A stretch of 64,000 nt of DNA from Porticoccaceae bacterium LTM1 (GTDB lineage Bacteria > Pseudomonadota > Gammaproteobacteria > Pseudomonadales > Porticoccaceae): contig CP127080.1 in the NCBI GenBank assembly GCA_030252795.1, forward strand, positions 563,501 to 627,500. Direction: 5' to 3'. This document shows positions 26,869 to 35,364 of the stretch, one piece after another. The position numbers and the translations under genes are program-made. Under the pieces are notes generated by a model. The model was not told where the DNA came from. It was given only the letters and a program-made list of their open reading frames with translations, and searched no databases. Positions within the stretch are counted from its first letter, which is position 1, and every line of letters begins with the position of its first letter.

Positions 26869-28191
26869 ATGCACGCAGAGCTGTTCAGTCGTCATATAGA
26901 ATCAAAATTCGCACAATTCCTCACTATTATGGAGGAAAGCGGATGGGAGCATTTGTTGATATCGTCGGGCTCGGAGTTGATACAATTCCGTGACGATATG
27001 GGCTACCCATTCAAAGTCAATCCTTACTTTAAGGAGTGGCTGCCGCTGACCCAGCGCCCAAATTGTTTCCTGTTGATCTCTGAACTGGAAAAGCGCCCCA
27101 AGTTGTTTCTGAAAGAGGCCACAGATATCTGGCATACCACACCGGAGTCGCTTCCGGCAGGATTTGAGCAAGCGGTAGAGGTGTGCCACTTTCACGAGAC
27201 CAAGGAGCTGTTTGCCAAGCTGCCCAAGGATACCCGTCATATGGCCTATATTGGCCCGAAAATGACGGCGATGTCAGGTGTTTCTGATGAGCAGCGTAAT
27301 CCTCAGTCGCTTATGAATCGTATTGATTGGCTGCGTGCGGTGAAATCACCTTACGAGCAGGCCTGTATTCGCGAGGCTAACCTGATTGCCGCCAGGGGGC
27401 ATAAAGCGGCTGAAATGGCATTTCGCGCTGGCAAGTCAGAAAACGAAATTCTGCTGGACTTCCTGGTGGCAGTGAAGTGCTCGGATCGAGCACTGCCTTA
27501 TGAGCCGATTATGGCTCTCAATGAGAACTCTGCCGTTCTGCACCACAATCGCCTGGCGAGTATTGCGCCTGATGAGTCGCGCTCCTTCCTGATTGACGCC
27601 GGTGTGGATGTGAATGGTTACGCCTCTGACATATCTCGCACTTACGCGGCCAATGAAAGTACCCTGTTTGCTGCGATTATCCAGGCTTTGGATAGCGCCC
27701 AACAGCAGTTGATTGCCAGTATTGCTCCGGGAGTCAGTTATGTGGCCCTGCATCAGTTGGCCCATCAAAAGATTGCGGAAATTCTTAAAGAGTTTGAGGT
27801 ATTCAATTGCTCGGTTGAGCAGGCGCAGGAGCGTGGTCTGACTTCAGTCTTCTTTCCTCATGGCCTCGGTCACTTCCTCGGGGTGCAGGTGCACGACAAG
27901 GGTGGCCACCAGGCTGCACCACAGGGCGGTGATAACCCGCCTCCACTTGAGCATCCTCATCTGCGTCTGACACGCACGATAGAAGTTGGGCAGGTATTTA
28001 CTATCGAGCCGGGTATCTACTTTATTCCTTCATTGCTGAAAAAGGCTCGAGAGGGTGAGTTTGCCGATTCAATTGACTGGGACAAAGTTGATGAACTGCT
28101 GCCCTACGGTGGTATTCGTATAGAGGATAATGTACTGGTGACTGAGACAGGGGCTGAAAACCTGACTCGCCAGGCGTTTTCTGAGCTATAA
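26869..28191 (+). CDS. pepQ: Xaa-Pro dipeptidase (M24 metallopeptidase)
   Basis: PepQ hydrolyses dipeptides with C-terminal proline. The 440-residue length matches the family. The pita-bread domain carries the metal ligands in FLIDAGVDVNGYASDISRTY (two Asp, about 241-260), PHGLGHFLGVQVHD (His), FTIEPGIYF (Glu) and GGIRIEDNVLV (Glu). The gene stands alone between the divergent Lrp gene and a bidirectional terminator, and recycles peptides in the cytoplasm. Confidence 0.94.
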   Translation: MHAELFSRHIESKFAQFLTIMEESGWEHLLISSGSELIQFRDDMGYPFKVNPYFKEWLPLTQRPNCFLLISELEKRPKLFLKEATDIWHTTPESLPAGFEQAVEVCHFHETKELFAKLPKDTRHMAYIGPKMTAMSGVSDEQRNPQSLMNRIDWLRAVKSPYEQACIREANLIAARGHKAAEMAFRAGKSENEILLDFLVAVKCSDRALPYEPIMALNENSAVLHHNRLASIAPDESRSFLIDAGVDVNGYASDISRTYAANESTLFAAIIQALDSAQQQLIASIAPGVSYVALHQLAHQKIAEILKEFEVFNCSVEQAQERGLTSVFFPHGLGHFLGVQVHDKGGHQAAPQGGDNPPPLEHPHLRLTRTIEVGQVFTIEPGIYFIPSLLKKAREGEFADSIDWDKVDELLPYGGIRIEDNVLVTETGAENLTRQAFSEL

Positions 28192-28203
28192 GCGAACAGA
28201 AAT

Positions 28204-28232
28204 AAAAAAGCCGCGCAGTGCGCGGCTTTTTT
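28204..28232. terminator. Bidirectional rho-independent terminator
   Basis: The stem GCCGCGC / GCGCGGC with loop AGT is flanked by six A on the left and six T on the right. It therefore works for both pepQ and the convergent dolP operon. Confidence 0.93.
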
Positions 28233-28239
28233 ATTCTCA

Positions 28240-28815
28240 TCAATTTGTGTATTCAAACACTTTGACCACCCGTTGCACGCCACCAGTAGTGCTGGCAATC
28301 AGCGCGGCCTTCTTGGCTTGCTGCTGGTCGACGATACCCATCAGGTAGACCACGCCGCTTTCAACAACAATTTTGATGTCTGAGCTGTCGAAATTCTTCT
28401 CGGCAACCATTTTGGTGCGTAACTTGGTACCCAGCCAACCGTCGTTGGTTCGAGCCAGCATAGAGGACGGGCCTTTGACCTGAAGCTCATTGTGCACCTG
28501 CCGAACACCGCGAAAATCGCGAGCGGTTGTACCTGCCAGAGTGCGCATCTCCGCACTGGGCACCTCTCCGGTCAGCAGTACTACGCCGTTGTACGCGTGA
28601 ATACTGATGTGGGCCTGCTCTAACAGCGGGCTGGCTTTTTTGATGTTGACGCCAACATAGGTTTCGATCTGCCAGTCATTCAAGTCAGTGCCGATCGTAG
28701 TTTCACCGGGATCTGGCTTAACAGGCTCGTCAGTAAGTGAGTGAATAATGTTCGTGCAGCTGGCCGAAAGTAAAACGGAAACCGATAACAGGCCTGTGCT
28801 TAACAGACGCAACAT
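28240..28815 (-). CDS. dolP: BON-domain outer-membrane lipoprotein DolP
   Basis: A 191-residue lipoprotein with a signal peptide ending in LSASC and two BON domains (about 47-115 and 125-191; HAYNGVVLLTGEVPS and VVESGVVYLMGIVDQ). In E. coli DolP (YraP) supports outer-membrane integrity and the BAM complex and is found at division sites. The gene is last in the lpoA-yraN-diaA-dolP order, the same as in E. coli, and its start shares a base with the end of diaA. Confidence 0.92.
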   Translation of the reverse strand: MLRLLSTGLLSVSVLLSASCTNIIHSLTDEPVKPDPGETTIGTDLNDWQIETYVGVNIKKASPLLEQAHISIHAYNGVVLLTGEVPSAEMRTLAGTTARDFRGVRQVHNELQVKGPSSMLARTNDGWLGTKLRTKMVAEKNFDSSDIKIVVESGVVYLMGIVDQQQAKKAALIASTTGGVQRVVKVFEYTN

Positions 28816-29405
28816 TAATTAATCCCTCCAAACAGTTGTTGATCAATCAGGTCGCACATCGCAAACAGGCACAACAGTTGTACTTCTTGAATGCGATGAG
28901 AGTCACTATGGTGAGTGCAAAGTTCCAGATCATTTTCGCTGAGCAGGCTGCGCAAATTGTTGTCGCCATCGGCGGTAAAGGCGATTACCTGCATGCCTCT
29001 GTCGTGGGCAGTGTGAATGGCCTGGGCCAAATTGGCTGGATCGTCACCGGTGCTGAATGCAATCAGTAAATCACCCTCTTCACCGAGGGTGCGCACCTGG
29101 CGACTGAATATCTCACTCACACTGTGGTGATTGGCGATGCCGGTAAGCAGACCACTGTCTGCCTGTAAATTGATGGCAGGAAATCCCGGACGTTCCAGTT
29201 TGTACTGATGCAGGAGATTGTGACAGAGTATGGCTGCCATATTCCCGCTTACGCCGTTGCCACAGCAGAGCAGCTTTTTCCCTTCGAGGAGGCTACCGAC
29301 AGTAATTTCACTGGCTGCAACCAGCAAGGGGGCCAGTATCTCGCCACTGTTCATTTTGGCTTCGATGCTTTGGTGAAAGAGTTCTATGACTCGCTGTTCC
29401 ATCAC
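28815..29405 (-). CDS. diaA: SIS-domain protein DiaA-like
   Basis: The 196-residue protein has a sugar isomerase (SIS) fold: LLCCGNGVSGNMAAILCHNLL (about 46-65) and GDLLIAFSTGDDPANLAQAI. In E. coli DiaA binds DnaA and promotes timely replication initiation. The family also includes phosphoheptose isomerases (GmhA), and the two are hard to separate by motif. The position between yraN and dolP argues for DiaA. The usual SGNS-type motif reads SGNM here, and STGDD replaces STSG, so sugar isomerisation is unlikely. Confidence 0.85.
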   Translation of the reverse strand: MMEQRVIELFHQSIEAKMNSGEILAPLLVAASEITVGSLLEGKKLLCCGNGVSGNMAAILCHNLLHQYKLERPGFPAINLQADSGLLTGIANHHSVSEIFSRQVRTLGEEGDLLIAFSTGDDPANLAQAIHTAHDRGMQVIAFTADGDNNLRSLLSENDLELCTHHSDSHRIQEVQLLCLFAMCDLIDQQLFGGIN

Positions 29406-29428
29406 AATTCTCTGGTTGGCCGCTTTAA

Positions 29429-29827
29429 TTAGGCGCTGAACGCATTAGTTAACCATTCTACGCGATATGCCGGTGTTTTGTGGGGCAAAGATGTGTCAAC
29501 TTCGATACAGATTACATCGAACCGGCAGCTCATTTGAGCCATCGCCGGGTACTTTTGTAAATAGTGCTCAGCGGCGTAAATCAGGCGTTTTTGTTTGTGG
29601 TAATTAACGCTTTCTGCCGCGCTGCCAAAATCGGTTCGGGATCGACAGCGCACTTCGATAAATACCAGGGAGTTTATATCCCGACAGATGATATCAATTT
29701 CACCACGTCTACATCGATAATTGTTGGTGATAATCTGCAGCCCCTGGCTCTTCAGGTGGCGACGTGCCAGTAGCTCGGCTTCAATGCCAGTGAGTTTTTT
29801 TCGGGCGTCCTTGCCTCGTTTCCACAT
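29429..29827 (-). CDS. yraN: UPF0102 protein YraN
   Basis: A 132-residue protein of the YraN family with a restriction-endonuclease-like core. The pattern GIEAELLARRHLKSQGLQI, then RCRRGEIDIICRD and LVFIEVRCRS gives the expected Glu/Asp-Asp-ExK-like residues, with EVR replacing EVK. The role is unknown; Holliday-junction or damaged-DNA processing has been suggested for relatives. It lies 10 bp downstream of lpoA. Confidence 0.92.
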   Translation of the reverse strand: MWKRGKDARKKLTGIEAELLARRHLKSQGLQIITNNYRCRRGEIDIICRDINSLVFIEVRCRSRTDFGSAAESVNYHKQKRLIYAAEHYLQKYPAMAQMSCRFDVICIEVDTSLPHKTPAYRVEWLTNAFSA

Positions 29828-29836
29828 ATTGCTTTC

Positions 29837-31735
29837 CTATAGGTTATCGGTCTCTTCAACAATTTTTGCCGCACGAACCCGCCCCTGACGAAATTCAGCC
29901 CAGGGGTGTTCGCGAATAATTTCCTGGCTTTTCGGGTCCAGTAATAGCGTGCCGGTGATGCCCGGCAGGCGGGTGCTGGGCAGGGTTTGCATGTGCAGCA
30001 CACCCTGGTGAATTCGATAGGCATCAACGCCCAGCGCAAACAGCAGTTTCAATGGTTGGTGCAGAGCGTTGTCCGGCTTTATGTTGCCGGTAATGTTTCC
30101 GGGCAGCGCCCATGGCATGGCGGTAAAGCGAATGCCATTCAGGTCGTTATCGCGCGCTGGATCTGGTTTGCCTGTATATACCCAGGAGGTTGCGTAAACC
30201 GGCAGGTTAGAGGCCGAGTAGTAATCCAGGGTAGGTTTGATCAGTCGCGCATCATTGGGGCTGGCATGAAGAAAGATCATGTCCACGTCCTGGCGGCGAC
30301 GGAGCGGTTCGTTAACCAGCTTTTTGCCAAGCAGGCGAGCCAGCTCGTTGGTGCGTTGTTGGTTTTGATCAATCAACAGGGCCTGTTTTGTGATGTTTTT
30401 GTAGTCTGTTATCCCCTCCGGATAGCGGGACTTGGTCAATACTGTGCCACCAAGCTGCTCCCAGGCATGGGTAAAGGCGGTAAGTACTTTGTCACCCAGG
30501 TCACTGGTCGGGGTGAAGGTGACTACCGTACGGTGACCTTCCAGCCAGGCGCGCTGTGCTACTTCTTTGGCCTCATCCGCGGGAGTCACTCCAAACTGAT
30601 AAAGGTTTTGAGCGGGCAGATCGAAGTCATCAGGCAAGTAGTTAAGGGTTACCGTTGGAACACTCAGGACAGTAGTGTTGTTCAGCTCTTTAACCAGGTT
30701 TGGATCCAGGGGGCCAATCACCAGCTGCGCACCTTCAGTGACGGCCTGTTGGTAAGTTGCTGTAATACTCTGTCCATTGCTGGTGTCATACACCTTGATG
30801 GAAGGCGGGGTGCCGCCGTTAGCAAGTACGTCGTAATAGGAGGCCATAAAACCATCCAGCAGAGTCTTGCTGGGGGCGCCAAATTTGTCGTGAGACAGTG
30901 GCAGCAGCAGCGCCAGGTGCTTGGGCAGGTTGGCGGCGATGCGATTGATAGCATCGAGTCCTTCCGGCGGATAGATGGCTGCAGGGTGCCATGCCCAATT
31001 CTGACGCCAGTTGGCCAAGCTTTTTTGCAGTTGGGTGATATCGCCAGGGTTGTTGCGACTCACGCTGGTTAATGTGTACCAGCCCATTGTTACCCGATCA
31101 TTCTCTGCTTGCAGCGCCTGATCCAGGTCGTTTTGTGGCAAGCGACTCAGTACCTGCCAGAGTTGATCGTGAACCTGGTGAATGCTTACGGGATCCGCGA
31201 GTGATGTGGATAACGCTATGTACTCAGCGATACTGCGCTGTTCTTCGCCGAGCAGACTGAACAGATCGGCGCGTAATTGATGCCATTTCTGTTGAAGTTC
31301 CAACGGCATTTGCTGGTAGTGTTGCTCCAGTGCCGGGTGAATGAGGAGGCTGCGGGCGGTAAAGAAGTTGTCTTCAGACATCGCCATTTCTGCCCCCAGC
31401 ACCGAATACTCGGCCAGCATCTGCAGGTTCAGCCGTGACTTGTCGATCTCGGCAAACACTTGGTGGGCGCGCTCCAGACTGTTGCTTCGATAAAGCATGT
31501 CCGCAGCTTCGATCAAAAGATGTTCGCGCTGGGGTGAGCCGGATTGTCTCGCTCTATTGATTAAATTTTCGGCGCGTTCTGACACAACCTGTTCAGTTGT
31601 GTATCCTTCTCCGCCTGGCTTGACTCCTGAAGGCTGGCAGGCGCCAAGCATAAGACCGAGAGAGAGCAGGCTAATCAGGCTCAGTGTACGAGTGCCGGAG
31701 TGATTACCGGTATGACGTAATAAAGACAGTTTCAT
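29837..31735 (-). CDS. lpoA: Penicillin-binding protein activator LpoA
   Basis: LpoA is an outer-membrane lipoprotein that reaches through the wall to stimulate PBP1A. The 632-residue product begins with a lipoprotein signal (lipobox LGAC near residue 34), then an N-terminal TPR-like helical domain (about 50-260) and a C-terminal periplasmic-binding-like domain (LLLPLSHDKFGAPSKTLLDGF onward). The start is ATG 31735 (MKLSLLRH) or ATG 31744; the long upstream open frame belongs to the divergent gene. Its start is only 11 bp from that of rsmI, as in E. coli. Confidence 0.92.
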   Translation of the reverse strand: MKLSLLRHTGNHSGTRTLSLISLLSLGLMLGACQPSGVKPGGEGYTTEQVVSERAENLINRARQSGSPQREHLLIEAADMLYRSNSLERAHQVFAEIDKSRLNLQMLAEYSVLGAEMAMSEDNFFTARSLLIHPALEQHYQQMPLELQQKWHQLRADLFSLLGEEQRSIAEYIALSTSLADPVSIHQVHDQLWQVLSRLPQNDLDQALQAENDRVTMGWYTLTSVSRNNPGDITQLQKSLANWRQNWAWHPAAIYPPEGLDAINRIAANLPKHLALLLPLSHDKFGAPSKTLLDGFMASYYDVLANGGTPPSIKVYDTSNGQSITATYQQAVTEGAQLVIGPLDPNLVKELNNTTVLSVPTVTLNYLPDDFDLPAQNLYQFGVTPADEAKEVAQRAWLEGHRTVVTFTPTSDLGDKVLTAFTHAWEQLGGTVLTKSRYPEGITDYKNITKQALLIDQNQQRTNELARLLGKKLVNEPLRRRQDVDMIFLHASPNDARLIKPTLDYYSASNLPVYATSWVYTGKPDPARDNDLNGIRFTAMPWALPGNITGNIKPDNALHQPLKLLFALGVDAYRIHQGVLHMQTLPSTRLPGITGTLLLDPKSQEIIREHPWAEFRQGRVRAAKIVEETDNL

Positions 31736-31746
31736 GGAATCCATCA

Positions 31747-32583
31747 ATGGCTGGTGAATTATTTGTAGTAGCAACGCCAATCGGCAATTTGGGCGATATG
31801 GTACCCCGTGCAGTGGAAGTTCTACAAACGACGGATTTGGTAGCGGCAGAGGACACACGTCACAGTCGTAAACTATTGGACCACTTTGGCATCGATAAAC
31901 CGCTGGTTTCCTATCACGACCACAGTGGTGGGGCAAAAGTGGATGGCCTGTTGCAAGCACTGCGAGATGGAAAAAATATCGCTCTGGTGTCCGATGCCGG
32001 CACGCCGCTGATTTCCGATCCGGGCTATCGACTGGTAAAAGAAGCGCGCGACGAAGGCTTTAAAGTAACCCCGATACCAGGTGCTTGTGCTGCGGTTACG
32101 GCACTGTGTGTGGCTGGTCTGCCCACCAACCGGTTTTCCTTTGAAGGCTTTTTGCCTGCCAAGTCGACCGCGCGACGCAAGCAACTCGAACTGTTGGCGT
32201 CAGAAAGTCGCACCATGGTTTTTTATGAGGCGCCCCACCGGGTACTGGAAACCTTGCAGGATATGAGTGACCTGTTTGGTGTGGAGCGAACAGCGGTGTT
32301 GGCTCGTGAACTTACCAAAGCATTCGAGACGGTGATAGCTAAACCACTCAGCGAGCTTGTTGAAACCGTTTCTGCCGACAGCAACCAGCAGCGCGGTGAA
32401 ATTGTACTGGTGGTAGCGGGAGCCGAAGAAAAAGAGCAGAGTGCGGATGACATTGAGCAACAGCGGGTATTGAAAGTGTTGCTGGAAGAGCTGCCAGTCA
32501 AGCAGGCCTCCTCGCTGGCGGCAAAACTCACCGGTGGCAACAAGAAGGCACTGTATAAACTTGCGGTCGAATTAAAGAATTAA
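31747..32583 (+). CDS. rsmI: 16S rRNA (cytidine-1402-2'-O)-methyltransferase
   Basis: RsmI methylates the ribose of C1402 in the ribosomal decoding centre. The 278-residue protein is a tetrapyrrole-methylase-fold enzyme with VVATPIGNLGDM (about 7-18), AEDTRHSRKLL, VSDAGTPLISDPGYRLV and PIPGACAAVTAL, all standard. ATG 31747 is used because it opens the conserved N-terminus; the frame upstream runs through the lpoA start. The 3' end overlaps the convergent NAD-kinase-like gene by 4 bp. Confidence 0.95.
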   Translation: MAGELFVVATPIGNLGDMVPRAVEVLQTTDLVAAEDTRHSRKLLDHFGIDKPLVSYHDHSGGAKVDGLLQALRDGKNIALVSDAGTPLISDPGYRLVKEARDEGFKVTPIPGACAAVTALCVAGLPTNRFSFEGFLPAKSTARRKQLELLASESRTMVFYEAPHRVLETLQDMSDLFGVERTAVLARELTKAFETVIAKPLSELVETVSADSNQQRGEIVLVVAGAEEKEQSADDIEQQRVLKVLLEELPVKQASSLAAKLTGGNKKALYKLAVELKN

Positions 32584-33689
32584 TCGGTGACCCGGTACAG
32601 GATCGCATCGTAGTAGCCGGTATGCACTGGCATCAATCCGGCCAGCATTCTGTTGGCCTCATCATTGCCACTGTCGACAATTAAGGGGCGGCCATTCAGT
32701 TCCTTGATCTTGGTTTTTGTGGCGACAATATAAATATTCTTGCGGCCCAATCTAAGCAGCAGTTCAGGGCTGAGCTGCTGGTTGCCGCGACCAATAATAT
32801 GCCCCTGCCCGCCAATTACCGTGATCACCAGGCAGCTCTCGTAATCATTGGTCAACTCCAATAGCTGTGGGGCGGTGCAGTCACTGGCGATCAACTGACC
32901 GTTTTCAATCATGTCCACGCCGAGAAGAGTGTTCGGCAGTCCAAGTTGATCCATAATTGCCTGCACAGTGCTGCCGGAACCCATGATATAGCGAACATCG
33001 TTTTCCATCTGTTCGATAAAGTCAGCTGCGATGTCATCCAGCACCAGCTCTTCCACTTCCTTGCCGCCGTTTTTTACACTCTGGATGTATTCGTGCTGCT
33101 GTGGAACGGTTAACTCTCCGTAATAGCGAGCGCGGACTTTACCCTCCCGAAAGGCCGCTTCATCAATGTCGCGCACTTCCTGCTCACCCAGAGTCACCAG
33201 TTCGCCTTTAATCAGCATGGCAACTACTTCGCCGGCTGCTTTGGGGGTGATGGCGTAAACGCCAGAATGAATTTTGACGCCAGCGGGAACGCCCAGTACA
33301 GGTACCTGGCCGTCGAGCACGTTCACCAGATTGCGAGCTGTGCCATCGCCGCCAGCGAACAGAATCAGGTCGACACCTGCTTCGGCCAACTCCAGAGCTG
33401 CTCGCTCGGTGTCGGCAGCCGTAGTGGCACCTGATTCGATCTGGCCAATCACATTGGGTTCAAACCCTGCTTCACGGGCAGTGTCGGCACCCATTTCGGC
33501 GGGATAGGTAATGATTTCGACCGGCAGTTCTTTCAGGGGCTGCAGAGCCTGAAGGGTTCTAATTCCTGCCTTGGGTTCCGCTCCTCGCGCCAGGGCCTCG
33601 CGAACGGTTTCGATGCCGTCGCTACCTTTGAGCGCAACACTGCCACCAATACCTGCCAGGGGGTTAATAATCAGACCCAGTCGAAACAC
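32580..33689 (-). CDS. ATP-NAD kinase family protein (COG3199)
   Basis: A 369-residue protein with a diacylglycerol/NAD-kinase-like core. It shows LGLIINPLAGIGGSVALKG at the start, LILFAGGDGTARNLVNVL (the GGDGT motif, about residues 110-127) and PAGVKIHSGVYAI. The family is distinct from the main NAD kinase NadK, and its substrate is not firmly known. The start is GTG 33689 behind GGAGAG; an upstream extension of 21 codons is not conserved-looking. Its promoter must lie in or next to the hairpin-rich space that follows. Confidence 0.88.
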   Translation of the reverse strand: MFRLGLIINPLAGIGGSVALKGSDGIETVREALARGAEPKAGIRTLQALQPLKELPVEIITYPAEMGADTAREAGFEPNVIGQIESGATTAADTERAALELAEAGVDLILFAGGDGTARNLVNVLDGQVPVLGVPAGVKIHSGVYAITPKAAGEVVAMLIKGELVTLGEQEVRDIDEAAFREGKVRARYYGELTVPQQHEYIQSVKNGGKEVEELVLDDIAADFIEQMENDVRYIMGSGSTVQAIMDQLGLPNTLLGVDMIENGQLIASDCTAPQLLELTNDYESCLVITVIGGQGHIIGRGNQQLSPELLLRLGRKNIYIVATKTKIKELNGRPLIVDSGNDEANRMLAGLMPVHTGYYDAILYRVTD

Positions 33690-33764
33690 AACTCTCTCCG
33701 GTTTTCGAAAAGGGGCAATTCTAGTGGATTTGAGCAATAGACTGTAGGGCAATCACACAGAGTA

Positions 33765-33840
33765 GCTCACTCCATAAGGGCGTAGGTAGCGACGATTTGT
33801 GGGTTATATGAGGAGCGGCCTATGCCCTTATGGAGTGAGC
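33765..33840 (+). repeat. Constant-loop hairpin element, copy 1
   Basis: The left arm 33765-33786 and right arm 33819-33840 are complementary over 22 positions with a single G-T pair. Three partly paired bases on each side lead to a 26-nt core (33790-33815) containing GATTTGTGGGTTATATGAGG. The arms begin GCT and end AGC. The core is identical in the two other copies nearby, while the arm sequence (GCTCACTCCATAAGGG...) is unrelated to theirs. Confidence 0.9.
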
Positions 33841-33889
33841 GGATTGTGTTGTGAATGAGAAAGTTTAGTAGCTTTAGTGCCTTGAAGGC

Positions 33890-33957
33890 GCTGACTTGGG
33901 GTAAAGAATGCTCCTCATATAACCCACAAATCGTCGCATTCTTTACCCCAAGTCAGC
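33890..33957 (-). repeat. Constant-loop hairpin element, copy 2 (inverted orientation)
   Basis: Arms 33890-33910 and 33937-33957 are perfectly complementary over 21 bp and directly abut the 26-nt core (33911-33936). The core is present here as the reverse complement, so this copy points left. The arm sequence (GCTGACTTGGGGTAAAGAAT...) differs completely from copies 1 and 3, yet it again begins GCT and ends AGC. Confidence 0.9.
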
Positions 33958-34030
33958 TTGGTTTGTGCCACTTTCAGGGGGTTTTCTTGTTTAAAGTTTC
34001 TAATTGCATTGTCCCTCAATACACAAAGTA

Positions 34031-34104
34031 GCTTTTACCGGCGGGGGTAGGTCACGACGATTTGTGGGTTATATGAGGAGTGGCCTACCCCCGCCGGTAA
34101 AAGC
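34031..34104 (+). repeat. Constant-loop hairpin element, copy 3
   Basis: Arms 34031-34051 and 34084-34104 are perfectly complementary over 21 bp. Pairing continues three more bases (one T-G pair) up to the same 26-nt core (34055-34080). The arm (GCTTTTACCGGCGGGGGTAG...) is again unique. The left flank ACACAAAGTA resembles ACACAGAGTA before copy 1. The element ends about 75 bp before RNase P RNA. Confidence 0.9.
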
Positions 34105-34179
34105 GGTCTACCCATGAAATAGAAACATCTGACAGAATCCCACTGTTTCACAGTAATTCCCTATGCTATCCTCGCTGCC

Positions 34180-34562
<383 letters not shown>

Positions 34563-34589
34563 ATAATTCCTTGTTTTTGTTTGTTTTTT

Positions 34590-34609
34590 GATCACTTTTG
34601 ATCTTTTTT
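34590..34609 (+). terminator. Possible weak terminator after rnpB
   Basis: A short stem GATCA / TGATC with loop CTTT is followed by TTTTTTC. It lies 28 bp after the RNase P RNA end. The stem is only five pairs, so this is a tentative call. The rest of 34610-34790 is AT-rich and I see no gene in it; one further short hairpin is CTTAAAG-TGCTT-CTTTAAG at 34651-34669. Confidence 0.4.
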
Positions 34610-34791
34610 CTATATATCTCCTCCCGTATATATCCAGAATTCATATAAATCTTAAAGTGCTTCTTTAAGTTACAATTATATTGTCCTGTTTTTACTAAAT
34701 ATTTGAAAATCCATGCAAACGATCTCTGCACGTTACCCTCTTTTTCGCTGATTTTACCTGCACGTTTTTGACTTTTTACTGGTTTCCCAGC

Positions 34792-34820
34792 TTGAACTTC
34801 CCATTGTCTGGGCATATAGT
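34792..34820 (+). promoter_or_regulatory. Sigma-70 promoter of the mraZ/dcw cluster
   Basis: The -35 TTGAAC (34792-34797) and -10 TATAGT (34815-34820) are separated by exactly 17 bp. The predicted start is near 34827, immediately before the MraZ repeats. This is the expected position of the main mra promoter. Confidence 0.75.
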
Positions 34821-34829
34821 GTCGAAGTG

Positions 34830-34853
34830 TGGGGAAAGGTGGGAAATTGTGGT
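34830..34853 (+). promoter_or_regulatory. MraZ operator (three TGG(G/T) repeats at 10-bp spacing)
   Basis: TGGG at 34830, TGGG at 34840 and TGGT at 34850 recur with an exact 10-bp period. This is the TGGG-N6 direct-repeat arrangement bound by MraZ in E. coli. The site lies between the -10 box and mraZ, so MraZ would repress its own cluster. Confidence 0.85.
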
Positions 34854-34891
34854 CCACCAACCCAAATTGAATAACAAAGTGGGAAAAAAGG

Positions 34892-35347
34892 GTGTTTAGG
34901 GGTAATAACGAGATCAACATGGATGCCAAAGGGCGCATGGCGATACCTGCAAGGTACCGCGATGAGCTTGCGTCTATGTGTGAAGGTCACCTCGTTGTCA
35001 CTATCGATACTCAAGAGCGCTGCCTGCTGATCTATCCTCTGCCGAAATGGGAGGAGGTCGAAGAGCAGGTGGCGGCGCTGCCATCTTTGAATCCGGCCTC
35101 GCGTCGGTTCCAACGCCTGTTGATTGGTCACGCTCGTGAGTTGGAGCTGGACGGTAGCGGGCGTATTTTGATTCCACCCGAGCTTCGCAAACACGCGCAG
35201 ATGGATAAGAAGGTAATGCTGGTTGGCCAGCGTCACCGCTTTGAGCTGTGGAGCGGCGAGCTTTGGGAAGCCAAGTGTGAAGATATGTTGGCCGATAGCG
35301 CAGATGAGTTAGCGATGTCGGATGAAATGCTGACCCTGTCGCTTTAA
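34892..35347 (+). CDS. mraZ: Transcriptional regulator MraZ
   Basis: MraZ is a double AbrB-like (swapped-hairpin) DNA-binding protein, first gene of the division and cell wall cluster and its autorepressor. The 151-residue protein opens with FRGNNEINMDAKGRMAIPAR (residues 2-21) and repeats the motif as ELDGSGRILIPPELR in the second half. The start codon is GTG 34892 with GGGAAAAAAGG before it. Its operator is visible at 34830-34853. Confidence 0.96.
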   Translation: MFRGNNEINMDAKGRMAIPARYRDELASMCEGHLVVTIDTQERCLLIYPLPKWEEVEEQVAALPSLNPASRRFQRLLIGHARELELDGSGRILIPPELRKHAQMDKKVMLVGQRHRFELWSGELWEAKCEDMLADSADELAMSDEMLTLSL

Positions 35348-35364
35348 ACGTTGGTATTTAGGGT

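Noticed and set aside
28815..29405. Phosphoheptose isomerase GmhA
   Set aside because: The serine-rich sugar-phosphate motif is altered and the gene lies in the lpoA-yraN-diaA-dolP order, so DiaA fits better.
29987..31072. Plus-strand 361-codon open frame opposite lpoA
   Set aside because: It is an antisense shadow of lpoA, with no conserved domain and no ribosome site; lpoA has full family features and conserved synteny.
33765..34104. CRISPR array or integron attC sites
   Set aside because: Only three units with irregular spacing and mixed orientation; the conserved part is the loop, not the arms; no cas genes or integrase nearby.
33765..34104. Three ordinary rho-independent terminators
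   Set aside because: Loops of 26-32 nt are far too long, T runs are missing, and the loop sequence is invariant.
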